NCBI RefSeq assembly: GCF_004364335.1
Contig: NZ_SOCR01000016.1
Span: 62,001-126,000 of the forward strand
Source: Pseudomonas graminis
GTDB lineage: Bacteria > Pseudomonadota > Gammaproteobacteria > Pseudomonadales > Pseudomonadaceae
Direction of reading: 5' to 3'
DNA: 64,000 nt
Shown: piece by piece, positions 25,932-34,406 of the stretch
Position numbering within the stretch: the stretch's first letter is position 1
How the letters are laid out: the number at the start of each line of letters is the position of its first letter
Program-made: the position numbers and the translations under genes
The notes under the pieces: model-generated
What the model was told of the DNA's origin: nothing
Database searches by the model: none
Seen by the model: only the letters and a program-made list of their open reading frames with translations

Positions 25932-27176
25932 CTAGGCCCTCTGCGCCAACGCCGTCGCCAGGCTTTGCTCCAGCGGCAACACTGGTAGCAGCGTGGCCTG
26001 ATAGGCGTGGTAAAGATCCGGCTTGCCGGCCCAGATGTCGGCGCTCGGTTGGTTTTGCGGGTTGAGCTCGTGACGCCAGCTGCCGTGTTCGAGGTCGATG
26101 AACAGGGTTTCGTTGAATTCCCAGAACGTCCGGTACCAGTCTTCGTATTGCTGCTCGTGGGTGCGCTGCAGCAGCGCGGCGGAGGCAGCGGCCGCTTCGG
26201 CGTGGGTCCAGTGCAGGCGATGGCGGACCACCGGATGATTTTCCCAGTCCAGGGTGTAAACGATCCCCGGCGCGCCATCGACGTCCCAGCCATAGCGGCA
26301 GGCGTTTTCGAATAATCCTCGCGCGTCTTCGAGCAGCCAGTTCGGCGTCTGCAAACCGGCCTTGCGCCGTGCGGCTTCCAGGTGCAGCACCAGTCGCGCC
26401 CACTCGAAAGCGTGGCCGGGCGTCGTGCCATAGGGGCGGAAACCGTCGTCGGGCTTGTCGACGTTGTAGTCGAGAATCGGCTGCCACTGCAGGGTGAAAT
26501 GCTCGATCACCTGATGATTATTGCCAGCGGCGTGCTGATGGATGACCCGCTCGACGATGCTCAGTGCCCGATCCAGCCAGCGCCCATCGCCGGTGACGTC
26601 GGCCAGGGCGAGGAACGCCTCGGTGCTGTGCATGTTGCTGTTGGCACCGCGATAGGGTTCTTCGTTGCTCCAGTCGCGGTCGAAGGATTCGCGCATGGCG
26701 CCCTCTTCCTCGCTCCAGAAGTGCCCGGTAATCACCTGAATCGCTTGCTCCAGCAACGCCTGTGCGCCGGGCCGTCGGGCAACCACGGCGGAGCTGGCGG
26801 CCAGGGCAACGAAGGCGTGCAGGTAGGCGTTCTTGCCGGTGTCGGCGCTGTGCTCCAGGGGTTTGGCGAACCAGCCGCCGTGCTCGGCGTCACGCAACGG
26901 CCCGGCCAGCGCCGCGATGCCGTGATCGACCAGCGCGGCGCAACCGGGGATGCCATTGATGTGGGCCATGGCGAAACTGTGGGTCATGCGGGCGGTGTTC
27001 ATGGTTTCGGCCACGGCATCGGCGGGCAGCCGGCCGAGGTCATCCAGATTGCCGAAGCCCTGGGGCAGCGTCGAGGCCTTGGCAAACGCCAGCAGCCGAT
27101 TGCCCTCCTGCATCAGCCAGGCCGTGTGGCCCGGGGAGCGCAGCCAACTGCTGAAATCGCGATTCACGTCATCCAT
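25932..27176 (-). CDS. AGE-family epimerase/isomerase (mannose or related sugar isomerase type)
   Basis: The 414-residue product has the (alpha/alpha)6-barrel fold of N-acylglucosamine 2-epimerases. The segments RGANSNMHSTEAFL, YGTTPGHAFEWARL and HRLHWTHAEAAAA carry the conserved histidines and glutamate of the barrel centre. Bacterial relatives convert mannose to fructose, interconvert mannose and glucose, or act on sulfoquinovose; which applies here cannot be told. There are no sugar transport or kinase genes next to it. The ATG at 27176 gives the usual length. Confidence 0.85.
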   Translation of the reverse strand: MDDVNRDFSSWLRSPGHTAWLMQEGNRLLAFAKASTLPQGFGNLDDLGRLPADAVAETMNTARMTHSFAMAHINGIPGCAALVDHGIAALAGPLRDAEHGGWFAKPLEHSADTGKNAYLHAFVALAASSAVVARRPGAQALLEQAIQVITGHFWSEEEGAMRESFDRDWSNEEPYRGANSNMHSTEAFLALADVTGDGRWLDRALSIVERVIHQHAAGNNHQVIEHFTLQWQPILDYNVDKPDDGFRPYGTTPGHAFEWARLVLHLEAARRKAGLQTPNWLLEDARGLFENACRYGWDVDGAPGIVYTLDWENHPVVRHRLHWTHAEAAAASAALLQRTHEQQYEDWYRTFWEFNETLFIDLEHGSWRHELNPQNQPSADIWAGKPDLYHAYQATLLPVLPLEQSLATALAQRA

Positions 27177-27298
27177 TGCCCTTCACCTATCTCGTCGGCA
27201 GGTTCGGCCCGCCAGGAATTATTAGTCGGGGCGAATCATGCAAGCCGAGGGCAGCGACAGGCAAGTGAATGAGGTGAAAGGGGCTGTTTTGGCCTGTT

Positions 27299-27328
27299 CC
27301 CGGCTAAAGCCGGTCCTACTGCCGGGAG
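27299..27328. repeat. Single REP-like element
   Basis: CCCGGCTAAAGCCGGTCCTA, the same subtype as in the 17.2-17.9 kb array, sits in the gap between the chemoreceptor stop and the AGE gene start, followed by a short CCGGGAG piece. Confidence 0.6.
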
Positions 27329-27345
27329 GCCTTTGAATCCCGCCA

Positions 27346-28971
27346 TCAAACCCGAAAGCGCGTCACCACCTGGTTCAACTCCGCCGCCAGCCGGGACAGC
27401 TCGTTGCTGGATGCGCTGATCTGGTTGGCACCCGACGACGATTGCATCGACAGGTCCCGAATGTTGACGATGTTGCGGTCCACTTCCCGGGCGACCTGGG
27501 CCTGTTCTTCGGCGGCGCTGGCGATGACCAGGTTGCGCTCGGAGATTTCGTTGATCGACGTGGTGATGCGGCTCAGCGACTCGCCGGCACCCTGGGCCAG
27601 GCCCAGGGTTTCGGTGGCGCGGGAACGGCTGATCGACATCGATTCCAGCGCCTCGGTGGAACCGCTGCGCATGGTGGTGACCATCTTGTCGATTTCCAGC
27701 GTCGACTGCTGGGTGCGGTGGGCCAGTGCGCGCACTTCATCGGCGACCACGGCGAAGCCGCGTCCGGACTCCCCCGCCCGTGCGGCTTCGATGGCGGCGT
27801 TCAGCGCCAGCAGATTGGTCTGCTCGGCGATGGAACGGATCACGTCCAGCACCTTGCCGATGTCCTTGGACTGATCGGCCAGGTTCTGCACCAGGTCCGA
27901 GGTGTGCTGCACGTTGCCGGACAGGGTCTGAATCGAATTGACCGTGTCGATGACGCGGCTCTGGCCGTCGCGGGCCGCGGTGTTCGATTCGCTCGACGCC
28001 TGGGACGTCGACACTGCGTTGCGCGCGACCTCCTCGACCGCCGAGGTCATCTCGTTCACCGCTGTGGCCGCCTGTTCGATTTCGGCGTTCTGCTGGTGCA
28101 GGCCGCGATGGCTGTCTTCGGTGACCGAATTCAGCTCCGTGGCGGCCGACGCCAACTGGCTCGCCGAGTTGCCGATCAGGCTCAGGGTCGAACGCAGGTT
28201 GGTCTGCATCTGCTGCAACGCGCTTTGCAACCGCGTGACCTCGTCATGGCCCTCGACGCGGATGTCGTGGGTCAGATCGCCCTTGGCCACGTATTCGGCG
28301 GCATCAACCGCTTCCTGCAGCGGACGCACGATGCTGCGGGTCAGCCACACCGCCAGCACCACGGTGGCCAGCGCAGCGATCAGCACGAACACCAGCACCA
28401 CATTTCGCGAGTTGCGGTATTGCGCTTCGGCGGCAATGCCTTCGAGCTCGACCTGATGGGAGTAGAAATCGCTCAGATCGCCCAGTTGCGCGCCGGAGTT
28501 GTCGACGGCGGTTTTCATGTCCACCAGCAGCAGTTTGTTCAGCGCCTTGAGGTCACCGCTCTCGGCGAGCACGAAGGACTGGGTCAAACCGCGCTGATAG
28601 TCAACCAGGGTCGCGCGGAATTTACTGTACAGCTCCCGCTCTTCCGGGGTGTCGATGAAGGTGTCGAGGCTCGTGAGTTTTTCATCGAGGATCTTCGCGC
28701 GGGCGTCCATCTGGCTCTTGTAGACGCCGACGTTTTTCGGATCGGCGTCAAGGGCCACCCGCAGCGAGATGGTGCGAATGCGCAGCATCGCTTCGCGGAT
28801 GTCGTTGACCAGACGCATGCTCGGCATCCAGTTGCTTTCGACGGCCACCTCGCTCTGGCGAATCGTCGACATCTGGCTCAGGGCAAACCAGCCGAGCAAC
28901 GCGACCAGCAGGGAAATCAGGGTGAACCCAAGGCCGGCGCGGCGGGCGATGGTCAGGTTGCGTAGGCTCAT
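27346..28971 (-). CDS. Methyl-accepting chemotaxis protein
   Basis: The 541-residue protein is a standard transmembrane chemoreceptor. A first membrane helix (residues about 11-31) is followed by a four-helix-bundle periplasmic sensor to about 187, a second helix near 190-210, a HAMP linker and the long signalling coiled coil. The hairpin tip motif EQTNLLALNAAIEAARAGE, which binds CheA and CheW, is intact, followed by GRGFAVVADEVRALA. No CheR-docking pentapeptide is present at the C-terminus (ends TRFRV). The ligand is unknown. It is monocistronic, with an ordinary 214-base upstream gap. Confidence 0.95.
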   Translation of the reverse strand: MSLRNLTIARRAGLGFTLISLLVALLGWFALSQMSTIRQSEVAVESNWMPSMRLVNDIREAMLRIRTISLRVALDADPKNVGVYKSQMDARAKILDEKLTSLDTFIDTPEERELYSKFRATLVDYQRGLTQSFVLAESGDLKALNKLLLVDMKTAVDNSGAQLGDLSDFYSHQVELEGIAAEAQYRNSRNVVLVFVLIAALATVVLAVWLTRSIVRPLQEAVDAAEYVAKGDLTHDIRVEGHDEVTRLQSALQQMQTNLRSTLSLIGNSASQLASAATELNSVTEDSHRGLHQQNAEIEQAATAVNEMTSAVEEVARNAVSTSQASSESNTAARDGQSRVIDTVNSIQTLSGNVQHTSDLVQNLADQSKDIGKVLDVIRSIAEQTNLLALNAAIEAARAGESGRGFAVVADEVRALAHRTQQSTLEIDKMVTTMRSGSTEALESMSISRSRATETLGLAQGAGESLSRITTSINEISERNLVIASAAEEQAQVAREVDRNIVNIRDLSMQSSSGANQISASSNELSRLAAELNQVVTRFRV

Positions 28972-29185
28972 AACGGTTGGCTCATTGTTTTAGGGGAACA
29001 GCGACGCGCCAGGCGGCGATGACGCAAAGTCGTCGTATGACCAACGCTTATCGACGCCAAGGCAGGCTTCTTGAGCCGCCGGCCCATGAAGAATCCGAAC
29101 GTCTGTTCGAGAAAACATCGAACCCCGCCAGCTTGAGCGGTCTAGACCTTTAAGCCCGACACCACATTTCAAGCCGAGGTGAATC

Positions 29186-29674
29186 ATGCATCTGGAAGGT
29201 TCCTGCCATTGCGGCGCCGTCGAATTCAGCCTGACGAGCGCCCATCCCTACCCCTATCAACGCTGTTACTGCTCGATCTGCCGCAAGACCCAAGGCGGCG
29301 GCGGTTACGCGATCAACCTGGGCGGCGACGCGAAAAGCCTCGCGGTCAAAGGCAAAGACATCATCGCGATCTATCACGCAAAAATGCGCGACACTGAGGG
29401 TCACGAAACCCACATCAGCAGCGCCGAACGGCATTTCTGCAGCCTGTGCGGCAGCGGGCTGTGGCTGTTCAGCCCCGAATGGCCGGAACTGATTCACCCG
29501 TTCGCATCGGCCATCGACACGCCGTTGCCAACCCCGCCGGAGCACACGCACCTGCTGCTGAACTCCAGGGCGCCGTGGGTGGAAGTGGCCGCCGGGCCGC
29601 ACGATCAGCAGTTCGACGAGTTTCCCGAAGAGTCGATTGCCGACTGGCATGAGCGGCTGAAGTTGACGCGATAG
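29186..29674 (+). CDS. GFA-family (glutathione-dependent formaldehyde-activating-like) protein
   Basis: The 162-residue product has the cysteine pattern of the zinc-binding GFA (Mss4-like) fold: GSCHCGAV at the N-terminus, RCYCSICRK near residue 28, and HFCSLCGSG near residue 85. The name comes from Paracoccus Gfa, which forms S-hydroxymethylglutathione, but most family members have no tested activity. It reads from an ATG with an AAGCCGAGG upstream region and has no operon partner. Confidence 0.85.
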   Translation: MHLEGSCHCGAVEFSLTSAHPYPYQRCYCSICRKTQGGGGYAINLGGDAKSLAVKGKDIIAIYHAKMRDTEGHETHISSAERHFCSLCGSGLWLFSPEWPELIHPFASAIDTPLPTPPEHTHLLLNSRAPWVEVAAGPHDQQFDEFPEESIADWHERLKLTR

Positions 29675-29703
29675 CCTGGTGCGATGAACTGACAACGGAA
29701 TCA

Positions 29704-29740
29704 GGGCGTTCCTGCGACAGTCAAAGGGGAAGGAACGCCC
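29704..29740 (+). terminator. Hairpin after the GFA gene
   Basis: GGGCGTTCCT at 29704-29713 pairs perfectly with AGGAACGCCC at 29731-29740 around a 17-base loop. There is no T run after it, so it may be a weak or Rho-assisted terminator. Confidence 0.4.
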
Positions 29741-29841
29741 GTCCAACCGGCCACCCGATAATTCCCTGAACCTCTCCCCTGACAGCCGACTCCCAACTAA
29801 AAGCCCCCAAGCCCTATAAAAAAGCCCATAAGGAAGCGCAC

Positions 29842-31389
29842 ATGCCTATGCATCGAGTCGCCACCCTGACCGATCTTCAGCGAGACCGAGGTCTCCAGGT
29901 CGAGTTTGGCGAAACCAAGGCGCTGCTGGTTCTGCACGGCGACGAAGTCCGCGCGTTTCAAGCCTTTTGCCCCCACGCCGGTGCCCCCCTGGCGGACGGC
30001 GCCATTTGCAACGGTCATCTGATCTGCCCCTGGCACAAAGCCGAATTTTCCATCGACGACGGCCACCTGTGCGAACCACCTGCGCTGGATGCCCTGATTC
30101 GTTACCCCGTTCAACTCATCGATGGCGATGTGCACGTCGATGACCAGCCCATTACCGCTGAAATGCCGACGCTGGCCGAAGACAGCCGCTGCTTCGTCAT
30201 CATCGGCGCCGGCGCGGCGGGCACTGCTGCTGCCTGCGCGTTGAGGGAGAAAGGCTTCAACGGTCAGTTGCTGCTCATCGACAGAGAGGCCACGCCCGGC
30301 TACGACCGCACCGCCCTGAGCAAATTTGTGCTGTCGGCCGACATGGAAACCGATGAGATCCCTGCCCTGCGCGACGACGGGTTCTACCTGGACAACCGCA
30401 TCGAGCGAGTCCACGGCGAAGTGATGAAGCTGGACGTGATCAACAAGCGCGTGACCCTGGCAGACGGCCGCCGCTTTGATTACGACGCGGCGCTGGTCAC
30501 CACGGGCGGCGAGCCCCGCGCGTTGTCGCTGGAGGGCGCTGATCTGCCGCAAGTGCTGACCCTGCGCAGCCGCGATGACGCCTGCCGGATTCTCGCAGCG
30601 GTTCACCCCGGCGGCCACGCGCTGATCGTCGGCGACAGTTTTATCGGGCTGGAGGCGGCGTCGGCGTTGCGCACACAGGGCGTGAACGTAACGATTCTGG
30701 CCCATCACCAGGTGCCCTTTGCCGGTCAACTGGGCGAGCGCATCGGCAAGGCGCTGCGGGCGCTGCATGAGCAACACGGTGTACTGTTTCGCACCCACGT
30801 CGATATCAATCGTTTCGAGGGCGTTGAGCGGGACGGCCAGCAGGTGCTGCAGACGGCGGTGCTCAGCAACGGCGAGCGATTGCAGGTGGATCTGGCGCTG
30901 GTTGGCGTCGGCGTAAGCCCGGTGACGCATTTCATCGACGGCCTTGAGCTTGAGGACGATGGCTCGCTGGCCGTCGACGATGGCATGCGCGCGGGTAAGG
31001 ATCTGTGGGCGGCGGGCGATATCGCCACCTTTCCCCTTAACCGTCAGCCCCGGCGCATCGAGCACTGGCGCCTTGCCCAGCAGCAGGCGCGCATCGCGGC
31101 GGGCAATATGCTCGGCGAAGACCGGCATTACAGCGACGTGCCGTATTTCTGGACCTACCATTTTGAGAAGCGTCTGGATTACCTCGGCCACGCCGAAGAC
31201 TGGGACGACATTGTTTATTTGGGCGAGCCGGAGCGCTTCGACTTCCTGGCACTTATCTGCAAGCAGGGCGTTGTCGCGGCCGTGGTCGGCTGTGATCGCG
31301 AACGGCCCATGGCGATGCTCGCTGAACGCATGAAACAACCGCTGTTCAAAGACGAAGCGCTGATGCTGATCAACCAGATCGACGATTAA
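29842..31389 (+). CDS. Rieske-type FAD/NAD(P)H-dependent oxidoreductase (AIF-like)
   Basis: The 515-residue product joins two electron-transfer modules. Residues 1-105 are a Rieske ferredoxin with the 2Fe-2S ligands Cys43, His45, Cys62 and His65 (CPHAG and CPWHK). From about residue 120 a ferredoxin-reductase/AIF-type flavoprotein follows, with GAGAAGTAAA as the FAD motif and a second nucleotide site near VGDSFIGLEAA. Such fusions pass electrons from NAD(P)H, but the acceptor is unknown. A small hydrophilic gene follows 47 bases after its stop and may be co-transcribed. Confidence 0.88.
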   Translation: MPMHRVATLTDLQRDRGLQVEFGETKALLVLHGDEVRAFQAFCPHAGAPLADGAICNGHLICPWHKAEFSIDDGHLCEPPALDALIRYPVQLIDGDVHVDDQPITAEMPTLAEDSRCFVIIGAGAAGTAAACALREKGFNGQLLLIDREATPGYDRTALSKFVLSADMETDEIPALRDDGFYLDNRIERVHGEVMKLDVINKRVTLADGRRFDYDAALVTTGGEPRALSLEGADLPQVLTLRSRDDACRILAAVHPGGHALIVGDSFIGLEAASALRTQGVNVTILAHHQVPFAGQLGERIGKALRALHEQHGVLFRTHVDINRFEGVERDGQQVLQTAVLSNGERLQVDLALVGVGVSPVTHFIDGLELEDDGSLAVDDGMRAGKDLWAAGDIATFPLNRQPRRIEHWRLAQQQARIAAGNMLGEDRHYSDVPYFWTYHFEKRLDYLGHAEDWDDIVYLGEPERFDFLALICKQGVVAAVVGCDRERPMAMLAERMKQPLFKDEALMLINQIDD

Positions 31390-31435
31390 GCACGCACTTC
31401 AGAATCCTTCATTCAGCCGCACACCGGAGGGCGCC

Positions 31436-31591
31436 ATGCCTGATAAAGAGTCCAACCGCGAAGACCTCGACCACAAACCCGAAAACGCAGGCAAGGTCGG
31501 CGAGGAACACAAACAGGCCAACCAACGGGGTGAACAACAGCGATCACCGGAAACCGAACATCCGGCCGATTCCACTGGCGCCAAACCCTGA
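31436..31591 (+). CDS. Small hydrophilic hypothetical protein (51 residues)
   Basis: The frame begins at the ATG at 31436 behind a GGAGG ribosome site 6 bases ahead and ends at TGA 31589-31591. The product has almost no hydrophobic residues and is rich in Glu, Lys, Asn, Gln and Pro (MPDKESNREDLDHKPENAG at the start), so it should be disordered. I do not recognise a family with certainty. It sits between the Rieske-FAD gene and the MBL gene, which converges on it with a 9-base gap. Confidence 0.65.
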   Translation: MPDKESNREDLDHKPENAGKVGEEHKQANQRGEQQRSPETEHPADSTGAKP

Positions 31592-31600
31592 AACAGGCGG

Positions 31601-32698
31601 TTAGCCGCGACTGGTGACCTGATGACGGTTGCCCCGCTGCTTTGAGCAGCGGTCGGTCGCAGGCTTTGCCGCCTTGTCCACCTTCAGCCACCACGCTTCG
31701 CCGCGGCTGGGGTATTGCACATAAAATGGCTGACCCATTTCCGGGGTGGTGATTGAAATGCTGCGGTCCCACGCCAAAGCAAGAATCCGGTCGAACGGCT
31801 CGTGCCAGGCGTGCATCGCCAGGTCGAAGGTGCCGTTGTGGATCGGCAGCAACCACTTGCCGCGCAGGTCGATGTGCGCTTGCAGCGTCTCCTCCGGCTG
31901 CATGTGCACGTCCGGCCAGTCTTGGTTATACGCACCGGTTTCCATCAGGGTGAGGTCGAACGGGCCGTACTGCTCGCCAATCAACTTGAAGCCGGCGTGA
32001 TAGCCTGTGTCGCCGCTGAAGAAGATCCGCTGTTCGCCTTCCAGAATCACCCACGACGCCCACAGCGTCTGGTTGCCGTCCCGCAACGTCCGGCCCGAGA
32101 AATGCTGCGCGGGCGTGGCCACAAAGCGAATGCCGTGGATATCGGTCGACTGCCACCAGTTCAACTGTTGAACCTTGGCCGCCGGCACGCCCCACTCGAT
32201 CAGCGTGTCCCCTACCCCCAGCGGCGTGATGAAATGCTCGGCTTTGTCCTTGAGCACCTGAATGGTCATGTGATCAAGGTGGTCGTAATGGTTGTGGGAA
32301 AGAATCACTGCTTTCAGCGGCGGCAGGTCTTCGAGGCTGATCGGCGGCTGGTGAAAGCGCTGCGGACCGGCCCATTGCACGGGCGATGCACGCTCGGCAA
32401 ATACGGGGTCGGTCAGGAAGTATTCACCGCGCAGTTTCAGCAGCACCGTGGAGTGGCCGAGCCGGTAAACCGTGTTGTCAGGCGCCGCGAACAGTTGCTG
32501 GCGCGACAGCGGCTGAACCGGGATCTCCCCGGCGGGGCGAGTGTGGTGGGGTTTGTTGAACAGAGCGTTCCAGAAGATGCGCAGGGTTTTGCCAACGCCT
32601 GAGCGCGCCATCGGCTTGTGATTGAAATAGCGACCTTCGCGCCGAGTCAGAACGGGCAGCGCAGGATTTGAATCAAGGTTTTTTTCGATCGAGGCCAT
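31601..32698 (-). CDS. MBL-fold metal-dependent hydrolase (UlaG/NAPE-PLD-like)
   Basis: The 365-residue product is a metallo-beta-lactamase-fold hydrolase. The zinc motif is SHNHYDHLDH (HxHxDH), with further ligands in the QHFSGR, FFSGDTGYH and PIHNGTFDLA segments. The overall pattern is that of N-acyl-phosphatidylethanolamine phospholipase D-like and UlaG-like proteins. No signal peptide is clear. The start is taken as the ATG at 32698; the open frame reaches 32749 without a better ribosome site. The gene is divergent from a TetR regulator, and a perfect palindrome between them suggests regulation by it. Confidence 0.88.
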   Translation of the reverse strand: MASIEKNLDSNPALPVLTRREGRYFNHKPMARSGVGKTLRIFWNALFNKPHHTRPAGEIPVQPLSRQQLFAAPDNTVYRLGHSTVLLKLRGEYFLTDPVFAERASPVQWAGPQRFHQPPISLEDLPPLKAVILSHNHYDHLDHMTIQVLKDKAEHFITPLGVGDTLIEWGVPAAKVQQLNWWQSTDIHGIRFVATPAQHFSGRTLRDGNQTLWASWVILEGEQRIFFSGDTGYHAGFKLIGEQYGPFDLTLMETGAYNQDWPDVHMQPEETLQAHIDLRGKWLLPIHNGTFDLAMHAWHEPFDRILALAWDRSISITTPEMGQPFYVQYPSRGEAWWLKVDKAAKPATDRCSKQRGNRHQVTSRG

Positions 32699-32813
32699 GA
32701 GGGTGCTGACTCCATGAAACGGGTGAAGGTGGTGCTGCGCAAGCTGCAAGCTGCAAGAGCGTGCCGGACGTCGAAGCTTCGGCTTGAAGCTTGAAGCTTG
32801 TGGCTGCTCCTAC

Positions 32814-32828
32814 ACTACACAGTGTAGT
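32814..32828. promoter_or_regulatory. Perfect 15-bp palindrome, likely operator of the TetR regulator
   Basis: ACTACAC-A-GTGTAGT is fully symmetric. It lies 116 bases before the MBL start and 97 bases before the tetR start, in the only space between the divergent pair. TetR proteins bind such short dyads; assignment to this regulator is by position. Confidence 0.65.
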
Positions 32829-32924
32829 TTCAAGCTTGCACGATGGGCAAAGAGAAGTAAACTGCCCGGTGTAATTTTCTTGCCGGGGACTTGATTGCCC
32901 GGCTCACCTTACAGAAGCGAATCC

Positions 32925-33548
32925 ATGACTGCCCCACTGCGACTGACCGACCGTAAACGTGAAGCCATTGTTCAGGCGGCAATAGCCGAGTTCCGCGACA
33001 ACGGTTTCGAGGTCACGAGCATGGACCGCATCGCCGCCCGGGCCGAGGTCTCCAAGCGCACGGTCTACAACCACTTCCCCAGCAAGGAAGAGCTATTCTC
33101 CGAAATGCTCCATCGCCTGTGGTCCAGCGCCGCAACGCAGACCGCCGCGGTGTACAAGCCCGGCGTGCCCCTGCGCGATCAGCTGCGCGAATTGCTCGAC
33201 GCGAAGATGAAGACCCTCGGCGACAGCAACTTCATTGACCTGGCCCGCGTGGCCATTGGCGCGACCATTCACTCCCCCGATCGTGCGCAGACCTGGGTCA
33301 GCCGGCTCAATCAGCGCGAAGAAACCTTCACTGTCTGGGTGCGCGGCGCCCAGCAGGACGGCCGCCTCAAGGCCGTCGAGCCGGTGTTCGCCGCGTCGCA
33401 GATCCATGCGTTGCTCAAGGCCTTTGCGTTCTGGCCGCAAGTCACTCTCAACGAACCCCTGCTCGCGCCGGACAAGCAGCGCGAAGTGGTGGAGTCGGCG
33501 CTGGACCTGTTCCTGTGCTGGTATGAAATCCCGCTCGACAAATCCTAG
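32925..33548 (+). CDS. TetR/AcrR-family transcriptional regulator
   Basis: The 207-residue product has the TetR N-terminal helix-turn-helix (REAIVQAAIAEFRDNGFEVT, then AEVSKRTVYNHFPSKEELF) followed by an all-helical ligand domain that is AefR/TetR-C-like. I chose the ATG at 32925 rather than 32895 because conserved sequence begins there; the ribosome site is weak. It probably represses itself and the divergent MBL gene through the palindrome at 32814-32828. The ligand is unknown. Confidence 0.9.
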   Translation: MTAPLRLTDRKREAIVQAAIAEFRDNGFEVTSMDRIAARAEVSKRTVYNHFPSKEELFSEMLHRLWSSAATQTAAVYKPGVPLRDQLRELLDAKMKTLGDSNFIDLARVAIGATIHSPDRAQTWVSRLNQREETFTVWVRGAQQDGRLKAVEPVFAASQIHALLKAFAFWPQVTLNEPLLAPDKQREVVESALDLFLCWYEIPLDKS

Positions 33549-33561
33549 TCCAGTAACGCCC

Positions 33562-34242
33562 TTAGCCCATGGCTGCCGTCACGCGCTCGACAATCTGCCG
33601 GCGGGCGAGCAAGCCTTGCATGGCGCGATCGGTGGCGACGGCAAGGATATTCGCCGGTGCCGTGTCCGGCCGGCCCGAGTCGTAGGGCGGCGCCGGTGCG
33701 TATTCCAGTTGCAGCTGAAGGGTCCGGGCCGTATCCGCGTCGAACACTTCGCTGATCAGCGTCAGCGCAAAATCGATTCCCGCGGTCACGCCGCCACCGG
33801 TCATCAGGTTGCCATCGCGCACGACGCGCTCGTGTACCGGAATCGCGCCGAATTGCTCCAGCAGCGAATGGGATGCCCAGTGAGTGGTCGCGCGACGGCC
33901 TTTCAACAGCCCTGCCGCGCCGAGCACCAGCGCGCCGGTGCAGACCGAGGTCACGTATTGCGCCGTGGCCGCCTGATGCTGAATGAACGCCAGGGTTTGC
34001 GCGTCTTCCATCAGCGCATCGATCCCTACCCCGCCCGGCACGCAGATCACGTCCAGGTCCAGGCAGTCGGCGAAAGTCGCGGTCGGCACCAGGGTCAGAC
34101 CGGTGCTGGACTGCAGCGGCTCGAGGTTTTTCCAGACCAGGTGCACGACCACGCCGGGCATGGTGGCGAAAACATCGTAGGGACCGGTGAGGTCCAGTTG
34201 CTGGACTTTGGGGAATACCAGCAGGCCGATATGCAGGGTCAT
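33562..34242 (-). CDS. inhA: Isonitrile hydratase (DJ-1/PfpI family)
   Basis: The 226-residue product closely matches what I remember of Pseudomonas putida InhA, which hydrates isonitriles to N-substituted formamides. The residues reported as essential there are all here at the same numbers: Asp17 in QLDLTGP, Cys101 and Thr102 in SVCTGALVLGAAG. The later blocks RATTHWA, TGGGVTAGIDFALTL and QLQLEYAPAPP also match. An AAGGA ribosome site 7 bases ahead supports the ATG at 34242; the longer open frame to 34365 does not. It is divergent from a GlxA-type regulator built on the same fold. Confidence 0.82.
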   Translation of the reverse strand: MTLHIGLLVFPKVQQLDLTGPYDVFATMPGVVVHLVWKNLEPLQSSTGLTLVPTATFADCLDLDVICVPGGVGIDALMEDAQTLAFIQHQAATAQYVTSVCTGALVLGAAGLLKGRRATTHWASHSLLEQFGAIPVHERVVRDGNLMTGGGVTAGIDFALTLISEVFDADTARTLQLQLEYAPAPPYDSGRPDTAPANILAVATDRAMQGLLARRQIVERVTAAMG

Positions 34243-34406
34243 GGTGTGTTCCTTATCGTTTAATCGTGGGTCATCTAAATGCGTGAGCCAGGCAGCCGAT
34301 TGCACCTGAAGGCCATCGGCTGGACGAAACCACTGTAGAGGGCTAGCCTCTGGCGGATACGCCATAAAGCCAACGATTTACGCCAATTTTTCACAGTGAG
34401 CGCCCC

